Assembly (NCBI GenBank): GCA_005240015.1
Contig: SBBV01000373.1
Coordinates: 1 to 9,155 of the forward strand
Length of the DNA: 9,155 nucleotides
Origin: Candidatus Odyssella thessalonicensis
GTDB taxonomy: Bacteria; Pseudomonadota; Alphaproteobacteria; Bin65
Direction of reading: 5' to 3'
Notes under the pieces: model-generated
Told to the model about the DNA's origin: nothing
The model's database searches: none
Seen by the model: only the letters and a program-made list of their open reading frames with translations
Part shown: piece after piece, positions 1 to 7,495 of the stretch
How the letters are laid out: each line of letters starts with the position of its first letter
Position numbering within the stretch: position 1 is the first letter of the stretch
Position numbers and translations under genes: made by a program

Positions 1-3000
1 ATCGCCTCGAGCCGCTGCGAGCGGTGGAGGCGCTCCTGCGCTTCGATCTGCTCACTTATGTCGCGTCCGATGAGGAAGTATTTCTGTTCGCGCTCCGACC
101 ACGCCACCGACCAGTTCATCGGTACCCAGCGTCCGTCCTTGCGGCGGCAGCGGTTTTCGAAGTTCTGCTGCCGCGCCGACTTGCGCGCCGCGCGCATGGC
201 CTGGCGCGTCGCCTCGATGCCGTCAGCATCGATGAATTCGCTCGCGTTGCGGCCGATCAGCTCCTCGACCGGATAGCCGAACTGCTCGCAGGTGCCGGGG
301 TTGACCTGGAAGAAATTACCGGCGCGGTCGGTGATGCAGATGAAGTCGAGCGTGGTCTCGAAAATGCGCGCGTTGATCTCCCGCGCAGTCTCGAGCTTCT
401 TGGCGCTCTTCAGGAGCGCGCGGTGGGCGCGGCGCTCCTCGCTCACGTCGTGGAAGAAGAACGTGTAGCCGCCGGGGTGCGGGTAGCCGCGCACCTCGAG
501 CCACAGGCCGAAGATGTCGGAATAGGCGGTGAACGCGACGGGCTCGCCGCTGCGCTTCGATTCGAGATAGTTGCTGTGGAACGGGTTGCTCGAATCGACC
601 TGCAGCGAATTGAAGATGGTCTTGCCGAGGAGATCCGAGGCCCTGCGCTTCCACATCCGCTCGGCCGCGGCGTTGATGAACGTGAAGCGCCACTCGTTGT
701 CGAGCGCCACGAAGCCGTCGGAGATGCTGGCGAGGATGCTCTGGTTGTTCTCGAGCGCGGCGCGCAGCTTGCGCTCGCTGTCCTCGAGCGCGGCCTGGAC
801 GCGGCGCTGCTCGGAGATGTCGACGAACATCACGAACGAGCCCGCGAACGCGCCGTCGGCATCGTACATCGGCGTGGCGCTCAGCAGCATGGTGATCTCG
901 CTGCCGTCCTTGCGGAGATGGCGCGCTTCGAAGCGGCCGCTGCGGCCCGCCCTGCGCTCGTCTCGGTGGCGGCGCGCCTCCTCGAAGCGGTCCGCGGGTA
1001 TGGTGTCGAAAATCGATTTGCCGACGAGCTCGCCGGGCTCGTAGCCAAGCAGCTGCTCGAGCCGGGGATTGGCGAACACGATTCCGCCGTCGCAGTCGGT
1101 GATCCAGATGCCCTCGCTCGCGGTCTCGATGATCTGCCGGAACTTGCGCTCGCTGGCGGCGAGCGCCCGGTGCGACTGGCGCTCGGCGGTCACGTCGCGG
1201 AAGAAGATGGTGAGGCCGTCGGGATGGGGGTAGGCGCGGACTTCCAGCCAGAGGCCGAAGATCTCCGAATAGGCGGCGAAGGACACCGGCTGGCCTTCAC
1301 GCTTGGCGGTCCGGTAGCACTCGAGGAAAACGTTGTCCTCGCCGACGCCGAGAGCCTCGAATGGCGAGCGTCCGACGCTTTCGGCCGCCTTGCGCCCGAC
1401 GATCCGCTCGGCGGCGGGATTCACGTAGGTGAAGTGCCAGTCGTTATCGAGCGCGACGAAACCGTCCGAAATGCTGGCGAGGATCGCGTCGACCTCGCGC
1501 TTGGCGCGCGTCGCCTGCTCCTCCGCCGCCTTGCGCGCGGTGATATCGACCAGCATCGCGAAGGTCCCGGAAAAGCGGCCAGCGGCGTCGAATTGCGGCG
1601 AACCGCTGAGCAGCACCCAGATGTCTCTCCCGTCCCGGCACCTGTAGCGCATTTCGACACGGTCGACGCCACTCGTGCCCTTCTCCTCCCACAGCGCGCG
1701 CATGGCCGCACGGTCTTCGGGGGGATGGAATTCGAGGAAGGAGCGGCCCGCCATCTCCTCGACCGAATACCTGAGCATCTCGGCGGTGCGCGGGTTGACG
1801 TAGGTGGTGTTCGTGTTCTCGTCGACCATCCAGACGCCTTCCTGCGCCGTCTCGACGTATTGCCGGAATTTGCGCTCGCTCGCCGCCGCCGCCTGCTCGG
1901 CCTGCTTGCGGGCGGTGATGTCGGTGACCATGCCGAGCACGCGCGGAAGGCCGCTCTCGGCATCGTCGATCACGTTGCTGGTGACGAGGACCCAGGCCGG
2001 CGTGCCGTCCTTGCGCAGGTAGCACAGCTCGTGGCGTTCCACGACGTTGGGCGGGCGGTTTCGCGTCGCTTCGATCGCCTCGGCACGGTCGACGGTGCTC
2101 ATGAACTCCCAGTGATGGCGCCCCAGCATCTCGTGCGCGGCAGATCCCAGCATTTCGGCCATGCGCGGATTGACATAGGTGGTGCGCCGCTCCGCGTCGA
2201 GAATCCAGATGCCCTCGTTCGCGGTCTCGACGATCTGGCGGAATCTCTTTTCGCTCGCCGCGGCGGCGGCCTCGGCCTCGCGCTGCTTGGTGCGGTTGGT
2301 CGTCGTGCCGCGGTAGCCGAGGAAATCGCCGCGCTCGTCGAACAGCGGGCGGCCGCTCGCCACAAGATAATGGAGACGGCCGCCATTGTCGCGAACGGTG
2401 AACTCGAAGTCCCGGAACGGGTGGCGCGCCTCGAGATCGGCAATGTGTTTTGCCCAGGCCTCGTCGGCCGGACCCGCGCCGGACAGCTCCCACCGAGTCT
2501 TGCCGAAAGGCTGGTTGTCGATCGGCAGGCTCGTCCCCGAGATGTAGGTGATCCGGTGCTGGGCGTCGGTTTCCCACATCCAATCGGAGGCGACCTCCGC
2601 GAAATCCTTGAACCGCTGCTCGCTCGCGCGTGCCTTCTGCTCGGCCTCGTGCAGCGCCGTGACGTCGGTGGTGGTGCCGCGATAGCCGACGAAGTCGCCG
2701 TTCTCGGCGAACACCGGGACGCCGCTGACGAAGTACCTTCCATCGCTGCCGTCGGGCCGGCGATAGCTGTACTCGAATTGCCGGAACGGCCGGTGCGCCT
2801 CGAGATCGGCGAGGTGAGCCTGCCATTTCGGATCGGACAGGTCGGCGCCCGCGAATTCCCACCGCGTCCTGCCGAGGGCGGACGCCGATGCGTCGGGCTG
2901 GGTCAAATCGCGCGCGGGCGAGAAATAGCTGAACCGATGCTGCGCGTCGGTCTCCCACATCCAATCGGAGGAGATGCCGGCGAAATCCCTGAAGCGCTGC

Positions 3001-5411
3001 TCGCTCGCCCGCGCTTTCTGCTCGGCCTCGCGCAACGCCGTGATGTCGGTGGTCGTGCCGCGATAGCCGAGGAACGCGCCGGCGGCATCGTGGATCGGCT
3101 TGCCGCTGATCGAGAAGTATCGGCGCGCACCGGTGTTGTCGAGGGCGGCGTATTCGAACCGGCGGAACGGGCGCCGATGCTCCATGTCGTCGCGATGCCG
3201 GCGCCATTCGGGCAAGTCCGGATCGATGTTGCCGTACTCCCAGCGACACTTGCCGAGCGCAAACCCGTGGGTCACCGGGGCCGGCCCGTCCATCGTCGTG
3301 ATGCGGTGCTCGGCGTCAGTCTCCCAGATCCAGTCCGAACCCACCTCGGCGAAGTCGCGGAAGCGATCCTGGCTCGCGCGCAGCGCCGCCTCGGTGCGCT
3401 TCAATTCGCTGATGTCGACGACCATGCTGAGGCCGCCCACGAAGACGCCTTGCGCATCGAGCCGCGGCGTCGTGTTCACCAGCACGTGCACGAGGCTGCC
3501 GTCTTTGCGCTTGTAGGCGGCTTCGACCCGCCCGATCTTGCCGGCGCGACGCTCGGCGACGCGGGCGCGCACCTCGGCGAGCCGGTGTTCGGGAATGAAG
3601 TCGAACAGCGATTTGCCGATCAGCTCTTCAGGCGCGTAGCCGAGCATGTCGGCGATGCGGCGATTGGCGAAGGTCACCCGCAGGTCGCCGTCGGTGGTCC
3701 AAATGCCCTCGTTGGCCGTCTCGACGATGCTGCGGTAGCGTTCCTCGCTCGCCTTGACCGCCGCCTCGGCCCGCTTGCGGTCGGTGATATCGACGAAGGT
3801 CGACGTGGCGCCGATGAACTTGCCGGCGGCATCGCGCCGCGGCGTGGCGCTCACCAGCACCCAGATCTCGCTGCCGTCCTTGCGGCGATAGCGTGCTTCG
3901 AAGCGCGCCGAAACTCCGCTGCGGCGCTGCTGCCAGTTGCGGCGCGCCTCTGCGATGCGGTCCTCGGGCACGAAATCGGTGAGCGCGTGCCCCAGCAGCT
4001 CCTCCCGCGCATAGCCGAGCAGCTCGCTGGCGCGCTGGTTGACGAACTCGATCCGCATCTCGGCATCGAAGATCCAGAGGCCCTCGTTCGAGGTTTCGAC
4101 GATCTCGCGGTACTGTTGTGCGGCTTTGGCCGCCGCGGCCTCGGCTGCGCGCTGCGCGGTGATGTCGCGCGCGGTGCCGCGATAGCCCAGGAACGCACCG
4201 TCGGCGCCGAAGACCGGATGCCCGCTGACCTTGTTCACGCCGGTGCCGCCGCCCGGGAGCGGAAACGGATACTCGAAATCGCGGAACGGACGGTGCGCTT
4301 CGAGGTCGGCGATATGCGCGGCCCACAGCGGATCGGCGGGATCGCCGCCGGCCAGGTCCCAGCGGGTCTTGCCGAGTGCCTGCTCGGCGGGCAGCCGCCG
4401 TACGCCCTCGCGCGGCGGCGACACATAGGTGAAGGCGTGGTCCGGCCCGGTTTCCCAAAGCCAGTCCGAGGCGCTTTGCGCGAAGTCGCGGAAGCGCTCT
4501 TCGCTCGCGCGCGCGGCCGCCTCTGCGCGGCGCAGGTCCGTCACGTTCTGGGTGGCGCCGCGATAGCCCAGAAACCTGCCGGCCGCATCGAACATCGGAT
4601 CGGCGTTGACGCGCAGGTGGTGGATCGAGCCGTCGCGGCGCGGAATGGAATACTCGAAATTGCGGATCGGCCGATGCGCTTCGAGGTCCGCGATGTGCTG
4701 GGCCCACAGCGGGCTGCTCGGATCGGCGAGTGCCGCCTCCCAGCGCGTCTTGCCGGGATAAGCGCTCGGCGGGCTGTTCGTCCGGAAGCTGTCCTTGGCG
4801 AGGAACAGCGTGTAGCGGTGATCGGGCCCGGTCTCCCACAGCACGTCGTTGCCGACCTTGGCGAAGGCCTCGAAACGCTGCTCGGCCGATTTGGCGGCGT
4901 CGATCAGGCTCAGGTTTTCGATCGCCAATGACGCGAGGCGCGCCAGCTGAACCGCCACCGCTTCGTCGTCGGCGTCGAAATCGCCCTGGTATTTGTCGGA
5001 GAGCTGGATGAGGCCGAGATTGCCGCCGTCGCGCGCGACCAACGGCGCCGCGAGCCAGCCGCGCAGCGGAGGATGCCGACCCTTGGCCGCGCCGTAGTTG
5101 CCCCAATGCGGATGCGCCTCGAGCTCGGCCTGGGTCAGGCGGAAAACGCGGTTCTCGCGGCAGACCGTGGCATAGATCCCCTTGCCGGTCGGCTTTTCGT
5201 CGAAGCTGCGCCACGCCGCGTACTTGTCCGAGAGCGAGACGGCGACGATCGCCTGCGACCAATCCGCGCCCATGGTGAGGCTGATGACCGATTGGTGCGC
5301 GCCGATGATCGCGCGCGCTTCCTCGGTGATGACGCGCATGGCCTCCGGCTGCGACGTCGTTCCGAAGATGCGCGCCGACGCTTCCGCCAACGCAGCCAGG
5401 CGCTGATTCAT
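1..5411 (-). CDS. Giant GAF + 13x PAS sensor protein, probable histidine kinase, C-terminus outside window
   Basis: I translated this frame by hand: 1803 codons without a stop, from ATG at 5411 to the left edge. An in-frame TAA lies at 5453-5451 and no other ATG lies between, so the start is well fixed; a GGGGGA ribosome site is 4 nt upstream. Domains in residues: GAF about 1-170 (GLIQLSDKYQGDF near 133-145), then PAS units at about 176-298, 302-424, 432-550, 555-675, 680-797, 803-924, 930-1047, 1053-1172, 1178-1297, 1305-1415, 1420-1540, 1555-1665 and 1678-1790. Most units end in a DIT/DIS motif followed by a helical linker. No transmembrane segment or signal peptide is seen, so a cytoplasmic location is inferred. 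The last residues, LHRSQRLEA, match the lead-in to the HisKA H-box in families where it continues as GQLTGG.AHDFNN; kinase activity is therefore an inference. No LOV-type cysteine motif (NCRFLQ) is present, and ligands are unknown. Confidence 0.93.
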   Translation of the reverse strand, partial: MNQRLAALAEASARIFGTTSQPEAMRVITEEARAIIGAHQSVISLTMGADWSQAIVAVSLSDKYAAWRSFDEKPTGKGIYATVCRENRVFRLTQAELEAHPHWGNYGAAKGRHPPLRGWLAAPLVARDGGNLGLIQLSDKYQGDFDADDEAVAVQLARLASLAIENLSLIDAAKSAEQRFEAFAKVGNDVLWETGPDHRYTLFLAKDSFRTNSPPSAYPGKTRWEAALADPSSPLWAQHIADLEAHRPIRNFEYSIPRRDGSIHHLRVNADPMFDAAGRFLGYRGATQNVTDLRRAEAAARASEERFRDFAQSASDWLWETGPDHAFTYVSPPREGVRRLPAEQALGKTRWDLAGGDPADPLWAAHIADLEAHRPFRDFEYPFPLPGGGTGVNKVSGHPVFGADGAFLGYRGTARDITAQRAAEAAAAKAAQQYREIVETSNEGLWIFDAEMRIEFVNQRASELLGYAREELLGHALTDFVPEDRIAEARRNWQQRRSGVSARFEARYRRKDGSEIWVLVSATPRRDAAGKFIGATSTFVDITDRKRAEAAVKASEERYRSIVETANEGIWTTDGDLRVTFANRRIADMLGYAPEELIGKSLFDFIPEHRLAEVRARVAERRAGKIGRVEAAYKRKDGSLVHVLVNTTPRLDAQGVFVGGLSMVVDISELKRTEAALRASQDRFRDFAEVGSDWIWETDAEHRITTMDGPAPVTHGFALGKCRWEYGNIDPDLPEWRRHRDDMEHRRPFRRFEYAALDNTGARRYFSISGKPIHDAAGAFLGYRGTTTDITALREAEQKARASEQRFRDFAGISSDWMWETDAQHRFSYFSPARDLTQPDASASALGRTRWEFAGADLSDPKWQAHLADLEAHRPFRQFEYSYRRPDGSDGRYFVSGVPVFAENGDFVGYRGTTTDVTALHEAEQKARASEQRFKDFAEVASDWMWETDAQHRITYISGTSLPIDNQPFGKTRWELSGAGPADEAWAKHIADLEARHPFRDFEFTVRDNGGRLHYLVASGRPLFDERGDFLGYRGTTTNRTKQREAEAAAAASEKRFRQIVETANEGIWILDAERRTTYVNPRMAEMLGSAAHEMLGRHHWEFMSTVDRAEAIEATRNRPPNVVERHELCYLRKDGTPAWVLVTSNVIDDAESGLPRVLGMVTDITARKQAEQAAAASERKFRQYVETAQEGVWMVDENTNTTYVNPRTAEMLRYSVEEMAGRSFLEFHPPEDRAAMRALWEEKGTSGVDRVEMRYRCRDGRDIWVLLSGSPQFDAAGRFSGTFAMLVDITARKAAEEQATRAKREVDAILASISDGFVALDNDWHFTYVNPAAERIVGRKAAESVGRSPFEALGVGEDNVFLECYRTAKREGQPVSFAAYSEIFGLWLEVRAYPHPDGLTIFFRDVTAERQSHRALAASERKFRQIIETASEGIWITDCDGGIVFANPRLEQLLGYEPGELVGKSIFDTIPADRFEEARRHRDERRAGRSGRFEARHLRKDGSEITMLLSATPMYDADGAFAGSFVMFVDISEQRRVQAALEDSERKLRAALENNQSILASISDGFVALDNEWRFTFINAAAERMWKRRASDLLGKTIFNSLQVDSSNPFHSNYLESKRSGEPVAFTAYSDIFGLWLEVRGYPHPGGYTFFFHDVSEERRAHRALLKSAKKLETAREINARIFETTLDFICITDRAGNFFQVNPGTCEQFGYPVEELIGRNASEFIDADGIEATRQAMRAARKSARQQNFENRCRRKDGRWVPMNWSVAWSEREQKYFLIGRDISEQIEAQERLHRSQRLEA
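42..4886 (-). repeat. Array of 13 tandem PAS domains, in four sequence classes
   Basis: The units fall into classes by eye. Class A (units 1, 2, 5, 6, 7) has a W.WET signature near the start, GK.RWE in the middle (WD in unit 2) and LGYRG or VGYRG near the end. Class B (units 3, 4, 8, 9, 11) has ET..EG.W near the start, a conserved N in the VNPR-like strand and usually RKDG. Class C (units 10 and 12) has ASISDGFVALDN at the start and IFGLWLEVR with YPHP near the end. Unit 13 (FETTLDFICITD) stands alone. The order is A-A-B-B-A-A-A-B-B-C-B-C-D. Units are spaced about 110-128 residues apart. PAS domains sense small ligands, redox state or light, or mediate dimerisation; which of these applies here is not visible. 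Confidence 0.85.
2271..3035 (-). repeat. Recent in-frame duplication, PAS units 6 and 7
   Basis: Units 6 (3005-2640) and 7 (2624-2271) share long near-identical stretches at DNA level, for example the plus-strand run CCCACATCCAATCGGAGG at 2575-2592 and again at 2956-2973, followed by closely matching linker sequence into the next unit. In protein, EAEQKARASEQRF (about 795-807 and 922-934) is followed in both by DFA, then SDWMWETDAQHR. The match is strongest at the linker and the N-terminal half and fades in the middle of the domain. This indicates unequal recombination of one PAS-plus-linker unit. Confidence 0.8.
4902..5411 (-). other. GAF domain of the giant sensor protein
   Basis: Residues 1-170 form a GAF domain. 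The recognisable part is the late strand PLRGWLAAPL (about 115-124), then NLGLIQLSDKYQGDF (131-145), an acidic helix start (DADDEAV) and the closing helix QLARLASLAIEN. This resembles the N-terminal GAF of many alphaproteobacterial PAS kinases. There is a cysteine in ATVCRENR (C84), but the surrounding sequence is not a bilin-attachment motif that I recognise. The ligand cannot be predicted. Confidence 0.8.
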
Positions 5412-5415
5412 GCCG

Positions 5416-5421
5416 TCCCCC
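5416..5421 (-). promoter_or_regulatory. Ribosome binding site of the giant sensor gene
   Basis: Minus-strand GGGGGA lies 4 nt before the ATG at 5411. It is somewhat close to the start, but it is the only purine-rich run there and supports this start codon. Confidence 0.5.
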
Positions 5422-5449
5422 AGGGCCCGGCGAAGGGTCGCCGCGCAGG

Positions 5450-5465
5450 GTTAATCAGGCGTTAA
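5450..5465 (-). promoter_or_regulatory. CtrA-type binding site (TTAA-N7-TTAAC)
   Basis: On the minus strand the sequence reads TTAA, seven bases (CGCCTGA), then TTAAC, an exact match to the full CtrA consensus known from Caulobacter and other alphaproteobacteria. It lies 39-54 bp upstream of the ATG of the giant sensor gene. TTAA is rare in this GC-rich DNA, so two copies with exactly the right spacing in an intergenic region are unlikely by chance. Whether CtrA would activate or repress cannot be told, because no clear -10 element is visible. Confidence 0.6.
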
Positions 5466-5492
5466 TTTTCGCCGCTGGGAGCTCTTCGTCGC

Positions 5493-5512
5493 ATTAGTCC
5501 AGAGGGCCTAAT
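5493..5512. promoter_or_regulatory. Imperfect 20-bp palindrome upstream of the sensor gene
   Basis: The arms ATTAGTCC and GGCCTAAT flank AGAG; seven of eight positions pair. It sits about 28 bp further upstream than the CtrA-type site, in a locally AT-richer patch. It could be an operator or part of the promoter. No known regulator motif is recognised. Confidence 0.3.
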
Positions 5513-5542
5513 ACCAACGCGCTTCTGCGCCGATCGACGGCA

Positions 5543-5563
5543 AAAAGGGGTCAGACCCCTTTT
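5543..5563 (+). repeat. REP-like palindrome, copy 1
   Basis: The 10-bp arms AAAAGGGGTC and GACCCCTTTT pair perfectly around a single A. Outer arms GACGGCA (5536-5542) and TGCCGTC (5569-5575) extend the hairpin with a short bulge. Palindromes of this GGGGTC/GACCCC type are dispersed in many proteobacterial genomes, and when translated they give the telltale peptide KGSDPF. The hairpin ends in a T run on both strands, so it could also stop transcription. Confidence 0.8.
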
Positions 5564-5602
5564 CACATTGCCGTCGCCGCCTCGCGTCCATCGGTGTGGC
5601 CG

Positions 5603-5623
5603 AAAAGGGGTCTGACCCCTTTA
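5603..5623 (-). repeat. REP-like palindrome, copy 2, inverted, includes the MBL gene stop codon
   Basis: This is the same palindrome as at 5543-5563 but in the opposite orientation (central T on the plus strand; last arm base changed). The two copies are 39 bp apart, a paired arrangement typical of REP elements. Read on the minus strand it begins with TAA, which is the stop codon of the MBL hydrolase gene, and it ends with GACCCCTTTT. It therefore also looks like an intrinsic terminator for the hydrolase genes. Confidence 0.8.
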
Positions 5624-6682
5624 TGAGGCCGCCCGGAAGCGCACGACGCCGTCGGCCTCGGCACGGCGCGCGCGGCCGCGGCGGTCGAGGCAGGCGAGAT
5701 GGGCCAGCGTCTCGCCGATCGCGAAGCCGATCTGGAAGCTGTCGAGCGCCTGCGGGAAGAGCACCGGCAGCAGCTCGACCGTGGTGTGACCACGCGTGGT
5801 GCGGCCCTCCTTGCCGAGCGCCGCCGCCAGCGCATCGAGGCGCTCCTCGTGGTGCGCGGCCAGCTGGTCGAGCCGGAGATGAAGGCCGGTGAACGGATAG
5901 CCGTGCGAGGGCAGCACCAGCGTGTCCGGGGGCAGCGGCCGGAAGCGCTCGAGCGACGCGAGGTAGTCGGAGAGCGGATCGGCCAGCGGCTCGCTGGCCC
6001 AGACGCCGATGTTGGGCGTGATGCGCGGCAGGATCTGGTCGCCGGCGATCAGGACGCCGAGCTCGCGGCAATAGAGGCAGGCCTGCTCGGGCGCGTGGCC
6101 GAGCCCGACGATGACCTCCCAGCCGCGTCCGCCGACCGTGAGCACGTCGCCGTGGCGCAGGCGATTGTAGCGGCGCGGCGGTTCGCCCACGACCATGCGA
6201 TAGGTGTTGCCGCGGCCGGCGATCTCGGCGACGCGCGCCTCGTCGAGTCCGTGATGCGCGTAGTGGCGCGCGATGTCTTCCTGCCCCTCGCCCTCGGCGT
6301 CGAGCCACAGCATGCGCCCGAACAGCCACTCGGCGCGCGAGGCCCAGAGCTCGGTCTCGAGCTCCTCGGTGAGCCAGCCGGCGAGGCCCATGTGGTCGGG
6401 ATGGAAATGCGTGCAGACGAGGCGCGTCACCGGCCGGCCGTAGTCGCGGCCGATCCGCATCTGCTCGAACACGCCGCGCCAGATCGCCTTCCCTTTGTTG
6501 CTCTGGATGCAGGTGTCGACGATGACCCAGCCGTCGCCGTCCTCCAGCAGCCAGAGATTGATGTGGTCGAGCCGGTAGGGCAGCGGCATGCGCAGCCAGT
6601 AGACGCCCGGCGCCACCAGGAGCGTCTGGCCCGGCCCGGGCAGGCCGGCGGCGTCGCGGAACGGAAAGACCAGCGCGTTCAT
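5621..6682 (-). CDS. Metallo-beta-lactamase-fold hydrolase, 353 aa
   Basis: A zinc-dependent MBL-fold hydrolase, probably cytoplasmic because no signal peptide is seen. The metal-binding set is complete: THFHPDH with H92, H94, D96 and H97, then GLGHAPEQ with H196, AGDQILP with D215, and LPSHGYPF with H260. The layout resembles glyoxalase II-like and LACTB2-like enzymes rather than true beta-lactamases; a thioester or ester substrate is likely but not shown. A C-terminal region of about 90 residues follows the fold. The start ATG at 6682 overlaps the stop of the upstream alpha/beta hydrolase (ATGA), and no good ribosome site precedes it, so translation is probably coupled. A longer frame extends upstream but only as a shadow of the hydrolase gene. 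The stop lies at the edge of a REP-like palindrome. Confidence 0.93.
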   Translation of the reverse strand: MNALVFPFRDAAGLPGPGQTLLVAPGVYWLRMPLPYRLDHINLWLLEDGDGWVIVDTCIQSNKGKAIWRGVFEQMRIGRDYGRPVTRLVCTHFHPDHMGLAGWLTEELETELWASRAEWLFGRMLWLDAEGEGQEDIARHYAHHGLDEARVAEIAGRGNTYRMVVGEPPRRYNRLRHGDVLTVGGRGWEVIVGLGHAPEQACLYCRELGVLIAGDQILPRITPNIGVWASEPLADPLSDYLASLERFRPLPPDTLVLPSHGYPFTGLHLRLDQLAAHHEERLDALAAALGKEGRTTRGHTTVELLPVLFPQALDSFQIGFAIGETLAHLACLDRRGRARRAEADGVVRFRAAS

Positions 6683-7455
6683 GCGGGCAGCTTGATCCCG
6701 GCCAAGAGGCGCTTCAAGGCACCGAGAACCGCAGCGCGCTGGTCGATATGGGGCGAATGGCCGCAATTCTTGAGCAGCAGGATCTCGGCCTGGCCGCCGG
6801 TCCGCTGGCGGATCGCTTCGAGCTGCGCGGGGGTGCCGTATTCGTCGGCCTCGCCCTGGATCAGCGTGACGGGGCACGCGATGCCGGCCATCTCGGCCTC
6901 GATCGACCAGGCGCGCAGCTCGGGCGCGAGCCAGGTGACGTTCCAGCCGTAGAACGCGCTGTCGACGTCGGCGTGGAAGCGCGCGAGCTTGGCCCGAAGC
7001 TCGCCCTCCTCGTAGGCGACGCGCGCCCTGGCCATGCTGACGATGCCCTCGCGCTCGAGGAACACGTGCGGCGCCATCGCGATCACGCCGAGCGCCGCCG
7101 GTGCTGCGCGGTGGGCGGCATGGAGCAGCGCGATGGTGGCGCCGTCGCTGTGTCCCAAGAGGATCGGCCGCGACACGCCGAGCGCCGACAAGACCGCCGC
7201 GAGTTCGTCGGCGCCCTCGTGCATCCACGTGACCGCGCGCGGGAACGATTTCACCGGGTCGGACCGGCCGTAGCCCCAGCGGCTATAGACGAGCACGCGC
7301 AAGCCCGTCGCCTCGTTGACGGCCCTGGGGAAATCGCGCCACAGCGTGACCGAGCCCAGGCCCTGGTGCAGCAGGACGATCACCGGCGCCTCGACGGCGC
7401 CCAGGCCCACCCACTCGTATTCGAGGCGATGCCCGCCCGCGTCGATGAAGGCCAT
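6679..7455 (-). CDS. Alpha/beta hydrolase, 258 aa (paralogue 1)
   Basis: A serine hydrolase of the alpha/beta fold without signal peptide. Visible features are the oxyanion-loop motif LLHQGLGS (28-35), SRWGYGRSDP (58-67), the nucleophile elbow GHSDG with S103, the acid in GEADEYG (D204) and the base in CGHSPH (H233). The length is normal for the family. The substrate is unknown; it could be an ester, lactone or C-C bond. It is closely related to the 263-aa hydrolase upstream and overlaps the MBL hydrolase downstream by 4 bp. The ribosome site is weak (GAGAC next to the ATG). The start matches the paralogue, which also begins MAF followed by GGHRLEYEW. Confidence 0.93.
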   Translation of the reverse strand: MAFIDAGGHRLEYEWVGLGAVEAPVIVLLHQGLGSVTLWRDFPRAVNEATGLRVLVYSRWGYGRSDPVKSFPRAVTWMHEGADELAAVLSALGVSRPILLGHSDGATIALLHAAHRAAPAALGVIAMAPHVFLEREGIVSMARARVAYEEGELRAKLARFHADVDSAFYGWNVTWLAPELRAWSIEAEMAGIACPVTLIQGEADEYGTPAQLEAIRQRTGGQAEILLLKNCGHSPHIDQRAAVLGALKRLLAGIKLPA

Positions 7456-7495
7456 GTCTCAAACGATCAAAGGTTCGAATCGCGGAAGCAAAGGG

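Noticed and set aside
24..4931. Plus-strand open frame of 1635 codons as a gene
   Set aside because: Its product has no recognisable domain, while the opposite strand reads as GAF and PAS domains through the whole region. The frame follows from codon bias in register with the sense gene.
1444..5262. Long arginine-rich minus-strand frames at 1444-3249 and 3628-5262
   Set aside because: They are in a different frame from the PAS-encoding one and show low-complexity Arg/Ala/Ser composition typical of out-of-frame reading of GC-rich genes.
1..5411. LOV-type or bilin-binding photoreceptor
   Set aside because: No NCRFLQ-type flavin cysteine motif is found in any of the 13 PAS units, and C84 of the GAF domain is not in a bilin-attachment context that I recognise.
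5536..5623. CRISPR array
   Set aside because: There are only two palindromic copies in opposite orientation, with no repeat-spacer periodicity.
5508..6329. Minus-strand frame of 273 codons overlapping the MBL gene
   Set aside because: It is an out-of-frame shadow of the MBL hydrolase, and its KGSDPF peptides come from the REP-like palindromes.
5621..7228. Extended 535-codon version of the MBL hydrolase
   Set aside because: The added N-terminal part is out-of-frame reading of the upstream hydrolase gene; the MBL fold begins after the ATG at 6682, which forms the ATGA overlap.
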